Of a DNA stretch of 64,000 nt, positions 12,001 to 26,575 are shown piece after piece. This stretch comes from Earliella scabrosa (lineage: Eukaryota > Basidiomycota > Agaricomycetes > Polyporales > Polyporaceae): NCBI GenBank assembly GCA_022605405.1, contig JABYQQ010000004.1, positions 2,170,001 through 2,234,000 of the forward strand. The letters run 5' to 3'. The notes under the pieces are model-generated. The model saw only the letters and a list, made by a program, of their open reading frames with translations, made no database searches and had not been told where the DNA came from. Made by a program: the position numbers and the translations under genes. Each line of letters begins with the position of its first letter. Position 1 is the first letter of the stretch.

Positions 12001-12161
12001 GCGGGGCTGGCCTCGAGAAGAGCGGAGGATGCAACCACATGACCTGTGCACACTGTGGTACCCACATGTGCTGGGTCTGCATGAAGACCTTCAGTGACAC
12101 CGACAGCGGGGGAGGTGTCTATGCCCATATGAGAAGGGAGCACGGTGGTATTGGGATCTGA
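9036..12161 (+). CDS. CCCH zinc finger x4 + RBR E3 ubiquitin ligase
   Basis: Exons 9036-9597, 9654-9865 and 9918-12161 give 1,005 residues. Four CCCH fingers of spacing C-x7-C-x5-C-x3-H come first (CIYHLQGHCARGAQCRFLH, CEYYQQGSCRFGDTCRYVH, CKFYAKGKCTKGDTCPFPH, CRYFIQGKCTKGNMCSFWH), implying RNA binding. A middle region has RRM-like sequence (CVLLHNIPSTTTHGQLIALV). The C-terminus is RING1 (CCPVCFCDVTDP...CTHSYCRTCL), IBR (FRYCPTADCQTIY...RCPSCLVRICSTC) and RING2 (KACPGCGAGLEKSGGCNHMTC). The cysteine of SGGCNHM is the expected thioester-forming catalytic residue, so this should be a RING/HECT-hybrid ligase. The arrangement resembles the C-terminal part of plant DEAH11/12 proteins, but no helicase is present. 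Targets are unknown. Confidence 0.93.
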
Positions 12162-13360
12162 AGAATGCACGACAGCGCGCGTTACTGTAGATAGAAAAAA
12201 GGATGAACTCCTTCAGGACGGGCCCTGGCTCGAGTCTTTCAAGTTTATGATCATGACCGCTGCGGTCCACTGGGAGTGACGCAGACAAATAGTTGTGGGA
12301 GTCCTTGAAACGAATTTGTTCTCGCCGCCCGGTGAATTCAAGTCAGTTGGCGAGCGCTTGTAACTTCGGGTCGGTGTGCCGTCACCATCCTCCGCTCGAG
12401 AAACAGACTTTCAACTTGTTCAGGCTGAGTTGTTGAATACCACAACAAATTGTCCGGCGGACGCGATTAGCGCTGGTTCGGCGGATGCTGCCCGGCAACG
12501 CTAATGTTCAGGCTGTGTCGGATGACCAAGGGAGCTGTAGGGCCTCTCAATTCTTCGAGTTCAGTTCGCAATCCAGTTCGCAAGGGAGACCGGTCGACTA
12601 GCCGAAGCCGCAGGTGATTCGGCGTCAAATTCACGTCCAACACCAATCGTCTCCTCCCGTCCCCTTCCCGTCTTCCAAACTATGCACACGGTGTATTCCT
12701 GAGCAGCAGAATTTATCTGCTATGGCTGAGTAAAATTTTGAAGAAATCCTTCAGGATCTGAGCTGTGGACGCCAGTAGGAAGGAAGATATCGTGCCAGGC
12801 TGAGCACGACCGAGTTAGGAAAGCCACCGCCACCCTCGGCTGCTTGGGGAGACGAGGCGTTCTGAACTGAACTGAACTGAACGCTAAGAATTGAGAGGCC
12901 CATGTGACGACCTATCAGACGGACACGATAACGATGAAGAGAGCTGCGGCGACAATTCGGATGACTATGGCTGTGAAGACGACGAGAATCGTAGCGATGA
13001 GTAGGAATCTATGGTATGCGATGTTCAAATACTTGTCTACGTTTACCCAAGCAATGACAGTGGTGGTTTCATCCCACGGGTGTGAGCGCCGCGTGTCTGC
13101 TCAGCCTCTCGCACAGCTATCCTGAGTTCTGGAAGTACCAATCTCAGTATGACCACTGTGCTGCACGACCAACGTCTTGTGATCATCGTTCGCCCTATAG
13201 CGGGCTATAGCTTGACGACATCGGGTAACGTGCGAAGGATGGTCTATTGTACATACGGTGAAGAGGAAACTATGCGTACAGATCCTGGGATATGATCAGT
13301 TCATTGAGTGACAGAATGCCGCCACTGCAAACATACCGAGAATGAACCACGTCAAACCAC
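12162..13360. other. Intergenic, 1.2 kb, with one unresolved coding-like stretch
   Basis: This lies between the 3' end of the RBR gene and the 3' end of SGF73. Most of it shows nothing beyond a short tandem CTGAA repeat (about 12861-12882). The part 12900-13130 reads either as an acidic C-terminus on the plus strand or as a hydrophobic C-terminus on the minus strand; see the findings. I could not build a complete gene from either. Confidence 0.45.
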
Positions 13361-14519
13361 TCAAGGGACCCTACTAACCACGGGAACAGCCACATTTCGC
13401 GAAGGCATCAGTGCATTCGCGAGCAGCTGATTACAAGTCCGAAGTCGTTCCCGACGAGTGACGAACCATGAGCTTGCGTCGCATGGGACAGCAAGCGGTG
13501 TGCCGATAACACCGCGCTCGCGTGCGGTGCGGACAGCACGGGCGAGCGAATCTAGCTCGGCCTCGGAATCCACATCGTCGAAGTTCTCGTACAGATCGTC
13601 GGTCGGGCCGACAAGTGTCGCCGCGGATACCGCCGCGGCCGCGGCCGCTGCTGCCGCTGCGGTGGCCTTCTTCCCTTTCTTCGTGCTTGCTCCAGGTGGT
13701 GCAGCCGTGGCCTTCTTATTTACGTCGACTCCAGCAGCGGCGGCAGCCTCCATAGCAAGACGCTTCTTCTCGGCCTTCTCGCGCTCCTTTCGTTCCTTCT
13801 TCTCTGCTTTACTTTCCCTCTTGACCGGCTCGACGAAATTCGGGTTATTTGCTCTGTTCCATTCGAGAAGCAGCTCGTCGTATCCTTTAGATCGGCCTTG
13901 TACGGAGCGCTTCGCGCCCATAGAATGCGACTTGCAAGTGAGGGAACGGGAGCAGGGAAGGCCCTTGTCGTTGATGACACCACATTGCTTGTCGTAGTCG
14001 ACAGGTCCCTTGACACGAGTCCGCGCCTGCTTCTTGGTCTTAGGCGCGCCTGGGTCGTCGGGATTGGGGACATCATCTTCTGCTTTACGCTTCTTGCCCT
14101 TCTTGTCTGTCTCATGATTACACGTGTGAGCTTCGAGAGACGCTAGAACATCCGCCGTGACATACCCTCAACGTCCGCAGCCTTTGCTTTCGCACCCTTC
14201 TTCCCTCCATTCCGGATCTTCACGCAGTTCTCTGGTGTTCATGAAGCACTGAGCACCACGCAATGGCGTGAGACATACCGGCATGGTCAAGAATGGCGCT
14301 TCGGAGGACTGCTTTGAGACAGTCTTTGCACTTGACAATCCCGATCCCCTGCACTAGTGGCTCGGCACCGAATACCTTCATGTCGAGTGCAGATAGCCAT
14401 GAGGTTGGCGGCGTGGGAGGACGATCGGGTAGATCATGGACGGGTGGCGATGGAGGAGGAATGTCCCATGAAAATGGAGATGCGGGAGGGGACGGACTGG
14501 GCTTGAGCTTCAGAGTCAT
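13361..14519 (-). CDS. SGF73: SAGA-associated factor 73 (ataxin-7 homologue)
   Basis: Exons 14519-14279, 14231-14166 and 14106-13361 give 350 residues. The N-terminal zinc knuckle is rebuilt across the first intron (VKCKDCLKAVLRSAILDHAENC, key Cys-x2-Cys...His-x3-Cys). The SCA7 domain follows at about 140-200: DYDKQCGVINDKGLPC, SRSLTCKSHSMGAKR, GRSKGYDELLLEWN. This domain anchors the Ubp8 deubiquitinase module to SAGA and binds nucleosomes. Downstream are lysine-rich and poly-alanine tracts (minus-strand GCC repeats near 13630-13665), then DSLARAVRTARERG and a conserved C-terminal piece. The start is the ATG just before the proline-rich leader. It is head-to-head with GDB1, 271 bp apart, so the two may share regulation by position only. 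Confidence 0.92.
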
Positions 14520-14790
14520 GCTTGCGGGATGGTGGTGGCGGCGACGAGGATGCACAGGCGCCCACAACCACCATAGACGCCGCACGTGCCCGTCATCTCA
14601 AACGGGCAGGTAAGGTGCGTGACGTCATGGAGCAGATGACAGGATCGTCACTTCCCCCCAGTTGGTTCTTCGTCTCGCAATGCGCCCGTGTCCAGAACGT
14701 CTATATAACGCGTCAAGTCCCGTCGCGCCCCCTTGACGCGTCCCCCCATCTCTCTTTTCTCCCCCATCGCCCCCAACACGCTCTCCCGCC
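14520..14790. promoter_or_regulatory. Divergent promoter, SGF73 / GDB1
   Basis: This 271-bp gap contains TATATAA at 14703-14709, about 82 bp upstream of the GDB1 ATG and followed by a CT-rich stretch, a common fungal layout. Nothing similar is seen facing SGF73. Confidence 0.55.
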
Positions 14791-17700
14791 ATGCCGAGGG
14801 CAGCGAAGAAAGCCAAGGCAGCGATCGCCTCTGTCAAGATCCCCAAAGCAGTTCCTACCGATCCAAACAGCACCTCGCCACAGACACCGAAGACTCCCAA
14901 GACCCCAGCAGATGAAGGGATCGAGTTCTTCGAGTCTGTCACCGCCAAGGGGAATCAGCCGATACGCGTATACGAGCTACGGTTGGATCCCGATGGTGGA
15001 CCCAACAAGGACAGAGCTGTTGAGTATCCTTCACCATATCATGCCATGCCCAACGACATCCGACTGTGCCTTCCCACCAGAATGGCATGATACGTTCAGC
15101 ACACTGTACTGACTGTCTCGCATAGTATATGCGTCTTCCTCCTGCGTATGTGCCATATGTCGTTCGAGTTTCTCTTGCCGCCGGCACGCCAGCCACGCGC
15201 AACGGCGTGTTCAAGACGAACTTCCCCTTGGACGGAGGTCGTTTCCAACGTGACCGTTTCGCTGAACGGAGGTAGGACGTCTGGCGCGGGTTTCTAGCCG
15301 TCACTAACACGAACGCTGTAGGCTCCCGACCGATTTCTCTTCGCCGATTCAAATTGACTTGCCCATCTCGCACGCTGGCGCCTTCACTTACTGGGTTGAA
15401 TACGACGGTGACGCACCAGGTGCCAGAATTAAGGGAAGAGAAGGCTACTTCAACATCGACCCGATCCTGCGTACGAAGGCCCGTTCGCCCATTCTCTCGT
15501 CGGACGGTACCGTCGCCGCGGATGGCTCGTCTGTCAAGTCGGAAGACATCAACATCCCACTCGACGGACTATCCATTCTGACGCTCGTCTCAAAGTGGAT
15601 GGGCCCAACGTCTGGCTGGCGTGAATACTTCGAGGAGACGAGCGCGAGAGGTTACAACATGATCCACTGGACGCCACTTCAGGAGCGTGGCGAGAGCGAC
15701 AGTCCCTACTCCATCCGTAATCAACTCGTCTACGAGCCCTCCATGTTCCCAGACAAGCGCGTCGGACCGGATGGAGGCCTTGCGAAGCTAGAGGAGCTGC
15801 TCAAGGTTGCTAGAGAGGAATACGGGCTGCTCAGTTTGACGGATGTCGTGCTCAACCATACCGCGAACGATAGCCCGTGGCTTCTGGAGCATCCGGAAGC
15901 GGGTGAGAGCATACCATCACTACATGCAAATCCAGACTAAGCGTTCGTTGTATGCAGGCTATAGTCCGGCGAACACCCCACACCTTACGCCAGCTCTAGA
16001 GCTCGACACTGCCATGTTGGAGTTCTCGGGGATCTTGCAGTCGGTTGGTCTCCCCACAACTGTATCGTCGGAGCAAGACATTGCACAGCTGGTCGACGCC
16101 TTCGACGGCTACCTGAAAGAACGCAATATGTGGCAATACTACGTGCTTGACGTGAAGAGGGAACGTGCCGCAGTCAAAGAAGCGTTGGAGAAGGGCGACG
16201 TCACTCCCTGGGACGGCGTCGACGTCGCGAACAAGACCGTTGTCGAGCTTGCCGAGATCATGCGCAACTCTGGTCACATCGAGGGGTTCAAGCGTTTAGA
16301 GAAGCGTTTCTGTGCGCGTGTGGCTGGCCCCGTCGCTGCCGGGTTCGTGAAGGCTGCGTTCGTAAATCTTGGCCAGGGAAGCGATGCTCTCGCTGATGCA
16401 TGGACCCGGGTGGTGGACGTGCTCAACGTACCCCTCTACGAGGAGTGGACCGACGACACGAAGGCAGCTATGGAACAAATTCGCAACCGTTTGAGGTACA
16501 CACGCCTTGAGGAGCATGGTCCCAAGTTGGGTCCCATCACGCCAACGTCAGTGTTTCTGTTTTCCCGCGCCGACTGTACTAACACGGTAGTCCAGGTTAC
16601 CACTCGTGGAACCATACTTCACACGTCTCAAGAAGACTGACCCTGCTACCTATTCTCTCGCCAATAATGGATGGATTTGGAACGCAGATCCCCTGTCCAA
16701 TTTCGCCCTCTGGCCCTCGAAGGCCTACCTTCGCCGAGAAGTGATAGTATGGGGCGATTGCGTCAAGCTACGCTACGGAGATGGTCCCTCGTCCAACCCT
16801 TGGCTCTGGGAGTACATGACGAAGTATGTAACCTCCTTGGCGGCAACCTTCCAAGGCTTCCGGATCGACAACTGTCATTCCACTCCTCTCCATGTTGGTG
16901 TCACTCTGCTAGACGCCGCACGGGTCGTCAATCCCGATCTCTACGTTTGCGCAGAGCTCTTCACAGGGAGCGAAGAGATGGACACGCTCTTTGTCAGTCG
17001 GTTGGGTATCAACAGCCTGATCCGTGAAGCAGGCAACGCATGGGACCCGAAGGAGTTCTCAAGGTTGCTCTACCGCCACGGTCTTGGGAAACCCCTAGGT
17101 ATGTCCATGCAACTTTGATGTCCCAACATCTGTTAAACGAGGATGTCATAGGCTCGATGGACGGAGCATGTATGACCAGCAAGGGCGAGCTACCTCCTCC
17201 CACAGGGAAGGGTCCTACTCGCGATTGCATCGTCATTCCTCACAATGGCTCAGTGCCGCATGCCCTCTTCTACGATCTCACTCACGACAACGAGTCATAC
17301 CTGCACAAGCGCTCCGCCGAGGATGCGCTCTCCACGGGCGCCTTGATCACGTTCTCGTTCTCCGCTATAGGCTCTGTGAAAGGGTTCGATGACCTTTACC
17401 CGAAGCTGCTGAACCTCGTCGCGGAGAAGCGGAAGTACGAACTTACCGGCCAAGGGGAACACAGCGGTATCGCGAAGGCCAAGAGACTTTTGAATGCCTT
17501 GCATACAGAAATGGCTTTGGAGGGATACGAGGAAGGACACGTCCATCAAGAAAACGACGTAAGTTCGATGTGCACTTACTCCCGAAGCATTGTTCATGAA
17601 TGACTTGGTCTCTATAGTACATTGTCCTTCACCGAGTCCAACCGCACACACAGAAGGGATACATTCTCGTGGCGCATACCGCTTTCCAGAAGGGCTCGAA

Positions 17701-20304
17701 GGATAGGGGATACAGTACGTAACGTTCATGACTGGATGATGCAGGACCGCTGATCTCCTCCACAAGTCACACCGATCAAACTTCGGAGCACCAAGGCGAA
17801 ATACATCTATGGCGCTACCATAGAGTTCAGCTCGTACGATATCGATAACGACCCGGCCACATTACGGGGTCTACCCGGGAAGCTCGTTGACATGCCCGCA
17901 GTCGTCGTACCGCAAGGTCTGGATGGCGAGGGACCTTACGCTGAGATCGTCGTTCCCGAGTACTTCCCCCCTGGAAGTTTCATGGTGTTCCAGACGCAGC
18001 TCCAGGGTCTTGACAGCAGCCTCGACGAGTTCTGCTCCCGAGGCGCGGACGCGGCCTTCGGTGATCTTACCCTCGTTGACTTGAACGTTGTGTTGCATCG
18101 CGCCGAAGGGGAAGAGCGCGATGCGACGGGAGGGGAAATCGGCACGTACTCTGTCTCGGGTATCGGTAACCTGGTCTACTGCGGTTTGGAAGGATGGATG
18201 CACCCTCTCCGACACATCATGCGGTACAACGACTTGGGACACCCGCTCTGTGGTCACTTGAGGGAAGGTACTTGGGCCTTTGACTATATCCATAGTCGTC
18301 TGTTCAAGTGCGTAGCTCGCGCTCGCGGTTTATGTGTACTGACACAAGCAGCAGACAAGTCGACGTCTTCCCGAATCTCGCGAAACCTGCGAAGTGGCTG
18401 AAGGAGCGCTTAGATCGTGTTAAGGAGACCGTCCCACCATTCCTACGACCAAAATACTTTGCGATCATCATTTCGGAAGCGTACAAGGCTGCTCGTCGCG
18501 CCGCAATCGAGCAATGCTCCAACTTCGTCTCCAGTGGCCATGACTTCACTCACAACCTGGCGTTGTGCTCTATCCAGATGCACGGACAGGTGCAATCCGC
18601 CTCCCTGGACCCGAGCAAGCCCACGCCGTCTTTAGCAGCTGGCCTACCTCACTTCGCGGCTGGCTGGGCTCGATGCTGGGGTCGCGACGTCTTCATCTCT
18701 CTACGCGGACTGTTCTTGACGACGGGCAATTTCGAGGGCGCTCGGGCTCACATCCTCGCATTCGCGTCGACTTTGAAGCATGGGCTCATTCCAAATCTCC
18801 TTGACTCTCTCCGGAACCCGAGGTACGCGCCCTCACGATGGGCCTATGGTTGATCTAACATACTTGAGCCAGGTACAATTCACGCGACTCTCCATGGTGG
18901 ATGTTGCAGAACATCCAAGACTACGCCATCAGTGCTCCGGACGGTATTGCGATACTTTCCGAGTCAGTGAAGCGTCGCTTCCCCAAGGACGACACCTGGG
19001 TCCCGTGGAACGACGAGCGTGCGTACGCAGAGTCTAGCACGATCGCCGAGATCATCCAGGAGATCCTCCAGCGCCACGCTTCCGGTATCTCTTTCCGCGA
19101 GTACAACGCTGGTCCCAACTTGGACATGCAGATGAAGGATGAAGGATTCAACATCGACATCAAGGTCGATTGGAAGACTGGTCTCATCTTTGGCGGCAAC
19201 CGGTTCAACTGCGGGACTTGGATGGATAAGATGGGGGAATCCGAGCGTGCCGGGAACAAAGGTCTCCCTGGTACTCCCCGCGACGGCGCCCCGATCGAGA
19301 TCACAGGGCTTCTGAAGAGCACTCTACGCTGGTTGGACGAGTTGTCACGAGCCGGCAAATTCCCTTTCAAGGGTGTTGAAGCCGTTGGTGAGTCTCGCGT
19401 GCCATTGAGCGCAACAGTACATCGCTCACGGCGTACCTAGTTGACGGGAGCAAGCGACTTGTGACGTACAAACAATGGAGCGAGTTGATCCAGGCGTCGT
19501 TTGAGAAGTGCTACTATATCCCCTCTGGTAAGTCTTGCCGACAAGAGTCCGTATTACCGACAGCGTCTGACATCGGGACAGATCCTAGTGAGGACGCCCA
19601 GTACCAGCTCAACCCGAACCTGGTCAACCGTCGGGGGATCTACAAGGATGTCTACGGTACTCCCCCTGACAGGGAGTGGTCAGACTACCAGCTCCGCCCG
19701 AACTTCCCGATCGCCATGACGGTGGCTCCCGAGCTGTTCAACCCGGAACATGCGCTGGGTGCGCTCAAGATCGCCGACAAGGTGCTGCGTGGCCCGCTTG
19801 GCATGAAGACGCTCGATCCTGCAGACATGCAGTACCGTCCGTACTACGACAACGCTAACGACGGCACCGACATGGCCGTCGCCAAGGGTTGGAACTATCA
19901 CCAGGTGCGCATACCTGATTGTCGCACCGACGACGGAGCTGACAGTTCGCTACGAAGGGCCCTGAGTGGGGATGGCCTCTCGGTTACTTCTTGCGTGCAT
20001 ACCTCTACTTTGATACGAAGGTTGGAGCAGGAAAGAAGGTACGTTCACCATTCACGAGGGCGTCTGTCACAGACCTGAGTTGTGCGACGATGGCTAGGAT
20101 CCCACCGAGACTCTCCATCACCTGCACCAGATCCTCCTTAAGCCGCGCGAACATATACAGAAAGACCCATGGGCTGGAATCCCTGAGCTGACGAATGCGA
20201 ACGGGGAATACTGCCGCGACTCCTGCAACACTCAAGCTTGGAGCGCCAGCTGCTTGCTTGACTTCCTCGAGGAAGTACACAAGATGAGCGCTCGCCCGGC
20301 CTAA
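14791..20304 (+). CDS. GDB1: Glycogen debranching enzyme
   Basis: This is a large bifunctional enzyme (about 1,550 residues, the family size) assembled from roughly 15 exons. The N-terminal 4-alpha-glucanotransferase half carries GWREYFEETSARGYNMIHWTP, SLTDVVLNHTANDSPWL, and FQGFRIDNCHSTPLHV, where the aspartate is the expected nucleophile; ELFTGSEEMD follows. The C-terminal alpha-1,6-glucosidase half has GWARCWGRDVFISLRG, FNCGTWMDKMGES and GTDMAVAKGWNYHQ. All catalytic blocks are present and the frames join without stops, so the gene looks functional. The protein removes branch points during cytosolic glycogen breakdown. The first intron uses an unusual GTTGAG donor in my model (near 15021), which is the weakest splice site. 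The gene is convergent with RPN14. Confidence 0.95.
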
Positions 20305-20601
20305 GACCACGGATCCTTCTCAAGCCCATAGATTCTTCATGACCGCATGTACACGAAACGGACTCGAACGGACTGTTGCCATAGATCAATGTTGTATTGC
20401 ATTCATGTAGACTTGTGTTCGATGTACACACGATGACCACAATCAATCTCAATGTTCCAGGTCGTGCCAATGTCCGTAACGTGTGGACAGCAGCTCACGT
20501 CGACCAACGGGTACTATACCCCTTCGTCGAAGAACTAGGGCAATCGCGATCATAGTATCACTTCTATGCTGCATATCGTACATGCACCACCAGGTGCGAC
20601 A

Positions 20602-22093
20602 TCATGATGCGTATCGCCTGACCACACCATCATCGGAAGCAGTCCACCAGTCGTGGCCAACGGCTCGTACGAAACGTACCGCATCACAATCTGTGCCCAC
20701 TAATTCCGCCCTCACATTGGGTCCGGAGGGTCGTACCTCCGCAACATATGGCAGGCCATCCTCTGTGGCAACCGCGACGCCGACATCCCCCGTGGATGAG
20801 CTCAATGACGATGGTGTCAGAGCAATCGGTGCCTGCGCGAGGTTGACAAACACCAGATCCTCCACGGGGGCTTCGTTCCTCCGGAAGGAGACAACAGTCG
20901 TGTTGCTTCCGAGCGTGCGAGTGTCGTAAAGGGAGACTAGTCCAGATGCCGAGCCCGTTGCGACAAGGTTGTGTTCTGGCGCGTAGGCAATGGTCTGCAG
21001 AGCCGAACGGGTGCCCGAGCGGCCGGTTGGGGAGCGGAAGGTAGCGCGTTTGGTGCGCAGATCGAAGAGCTCGAACGAGCCGTCTTGCAGCGCGCAGAAG
21101 ACGACCTTATCCGATGTCTCGACTTCTCGGGGATCGGGGGCCGCATCCGTGTTCCCGTCGTCCGTCGATCCATCCGCGTCCTGCCACCGGACTCTGGTGC
21201 TGAGAGCTAGTACGGGCACGAAGTGGTTCGTGCCAGCAGCGAGCGTGCGGATCTGCGCGCCGCTGGGGATGTCCCAGAGACGGAGGGTTCCGTCTTTGGA
21301 CCCGGAGACGACGTTGCGGCCGCGCGCGATGATGCCCGTGGAAGTCACCGCACGCGTGTGTCCGCGCAGAGTGCGGGCGGCGGTGACCTTCGTGGTGGTA
21401 TAGGAAGAGGATTCCGGGGGATCGGCAGGGAGGATAGACAGTGCGAAATCCGCGCCTGCGGTGAGGACTACTCGCGACGAGGGGAAGAACTGGAGGGAGG
21501 TGACTGTACTGAGATGGGCCTTGCTTGTCGCGGAAGGGAGAGCATCTGGGGATGATGCCGGTCGCATGTACACCGAGCCATCGTGGTATCCGGTAGCGAA
21601 TTGGGACCCATCCGGTGCGACGTCGAAGGCAGTGATTTGACGAGACTTGACCGCTAGTCTCAATGGCCTGTGACATGCGAAAATCTTGGGCTACGTACCT
21701 TGCGTACTTCCGATGAAGGTGGGTATGATCCACTGGGAACGGCAAGTCGAGTTTCTGGTATGTCTAATGACGGGCATGACACAACAAATGTGCTCTATGG
21801 GACAGATGCGAGCTGAATCGCATGCTCAATGATGGCGATAGACTAGAGAGGACTGAACTTACCTTGCCGTGGTCTTTGAATTCTACGCCTCCATGTCCTT
21901 CGTAAAGCACAAGATCGCGGTTCCGTTCGTCGAGAGAGGCACCTGCTTTGCCATGGACGGAGGGTTCCCCTAGCTTGTAGCAGGAGACCCAGAACTTGTC
22001 GTCGGGGACTAGTCCATCGACAATCTCTTGGATCACCGATTGGAAGTCGTGCTGAACGGTGCAGATGGGAAGCACTATGGCTTGGGCGTCCAT
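20602..22093 (-). CDS. RPN14: Proteasome regulatory-particle chaperone (PAAF1/Rpn14)
   Basis: Exons 22093-21863, 21763-21699 and 21667-20602 give 453 residues. The N-terminal segment KFWVSCYKLGEPSVHG parallels the human PAAF1 opening. A WD40 propeller follows, with repeats including TAFDVAPDGSQFATGYHDG, GIIARGRNVVSGSKDG and TLRLWDIPSG. The end (GTDCDAVRFVRAVG, WWTASDDGVVRRY) matches the PAAF1 C-terminus closely. PAAF1/Rpn14 binds the Rpt6 ATPase C-terminal domain and guides assembly of the 19S base. The intron between exons two and three is only 31 nt (or 40 nt with an alternative acceptor). The gene is divergent with NBP35 at 317 bp. Confidence 0.9.
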
Positions 22094-22410
22094 ACTGCTG
22101 CGTGCGATAAATCCTGGGATTCCCGCTCAATTCAAATGTTGACATGCTGAACTGCACCCTACGTACCGAGACAGAACTCGCAGGTAAAGGGACGCGGTAC
22201 GAGACAAAGAGCTCTTCGCCGTCGGGAGAGTTGCGTAAGTGCAGTGATTAGATTAGATCAGATTGACTTTCTCAGAGATAAGATTAACTCCCAAGATGAC
22301 AAACCCGGAAAAGTCGGACCTTTGTACTCTCAACGTAGCGTCGTAGCCTCTCTGACCTAAATCATCCTGCACTCCCTCAGCGACCAAGTATCGCACACTG
22401 CGAGGCCCAG
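22094..22410. promoter_or_regulatory. Divergent promoter, RPN14 / NBP35
   Basis: The 317 bp separate two start codons on opposite strands. I see AT-rich GATTAGATTAGATCAGATT around 22248-22266 but no textbook TATA element for either side. Confidence 0.5.
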
Positions 22411-23558
22411 ATGATCGCTCTGCAACAAGCCGTGGCCGCTCCTGATCCGTTGTCGGTCCCCGCCAATGCTCCGGAGCACTGTCCGGTCAGTGCCCATACC
22501 GCTTTCTCGTTCTAGATTCTAGCTGAGACATCCAAATGCTAGGGCACAGAATCGGAGCTCGCCGGGAAAGCTGATGCATGCAACGGATGCGCGAACCAGG
22601 AAATATGCGCGTCGGGTCAGGCCAGAGGTCCTGACCCTGCACTCCCGCTCGTCCGCGAACGTATGGCGAGTGTAAAGCGGAAGATCCTAGTGCTCTCAGG
22701 CAAGGGTGGTGTTGGGAAGTCCACATTCACCGCACAGTTGGGTTGGGCATTTGCGGCAGACGAGCAACTCCAGGTGCGTGCCGGGCTGCGTTCATGTCAT
22801 GCGCATGGACTGAGACGTCCGTGCCAGACGGGCATCATGGATGTGGACATCTGCGGTCCTTCCATACCCACCATCCTCGGCATCGCCTCAGAACAAGTGC
22901 ACGCGTCGTCATCTGGCTGGTCCCCCGTCTACGTGCAAGACAATCTCGGTGTCATGTCTGTCGGCTTCATGCTCCCCTCCTCGAAGGATGCAGTCATGTG
23001 GCGCGGCCCGAAGAAGAACGGCCTGATCTCGCAGTTCCTCAAGGACGTCGACTGGGGCGACCTCGACTACCTCGTCATCGACACGCCCCCTGGCACCTCT
23101 GATGAGCACCTCAGCATCGTGCAGTACCTCAAGGAAAGCGGCATTGACGGCGCGGTGGTCATCACGACCCCGCAAGAGGTCGCGCTCCAGGACGTGCGAC
23201 GCGAGATCGACTTTTGCAGGAAGGTCGGGATTCGCGTGCTTGGGCTTGTGGAGAACATGTCGGGCTTCGTGTGCCCGAACTGCAAGAACGAGTCACAAAT
23301 CTTCAAACCCAGCACAGGTGGAGGGAGACGACTGGCGCAGGACATGAACGTGGAGTTCCTCGGAGCGGTGCCTCTAGACCCTCGGATAGGGAAGAGCGCG
23401 GACTACGGCGTCAGCTTCCTGGACGAGTATCCCGACAGTCCCGCAAGCATCGCATATCTGGACATCATAGACAGTGAGCATTCCTGCGCCCATAGCGGAT
23501 GCCTTTGACTCACTCCAGCCCTCATACAGAAATCAAAACAATTCTAGGGGATACATAG
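22411..23558 (+). CDS. NBP35: Cytosolic Fe-S cluster assembly P-loop NTPase NBP35
   Basis: Exons 22411-22485, 22543-22773, 22828-23473 and 23530-23558 give 326 residues. The N-terminal four-cysteine motif ([17 protein letters not shown] then NGCANQEIC) is the signature that separates Nbp35 from Cfd1. The Walker A is [12 protein letters not shown], followed by [11 protein letters not shown], the switch [11 protein letters not shown], and the cluster-bridging CPNC motif ([11 protein letters not shown]). Nbp35 is the CIA scaffold that assembles 4Fe-4S clusters for cytosolic and nuclear proteins. The last exon codes only IKTILGDT after a split lysine. The intron at 22774-22827 is 54 nt and in frame. 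The start is the first ATG in frame; an alternative ATG is absent upstream before stops. Confidence 0.95.
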
Positions 23559-23837
23559 CACCATTCTGACCATCATTGTATCATCAGCCTCACGGACATG
23601 TAGCAATCCGATTGTATTCTCTAGATGCAGTGGGCCACTAGCTCTACTACTAGCAAGATCAGTCCGTCGTCGTATGTATGCGTATCTATCTAAGTACGGG
23701 AGGAGCTGCCTGTCTGTATATGCACAAATACAAGATTAACTGGTACATCGGCCGTCTATGCGGCGCAGGCGAGACCTGCGCGCCGTTCCCGAGCATTGCC
23801 AAACCGTGGATGGAGAAGAAAGACGACGCAACGTGCA

Positions 23838-26575
<2,738 letters not shown>

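Noticed and set aside
12904..13125. Plus-strand 73-codon frame beginning ATGTGACG-like as a gene
   Set aside because: Its methionine/threonine-rich reading is a frame shadow of the acidic or hydrophobic reading discussed in the findings.
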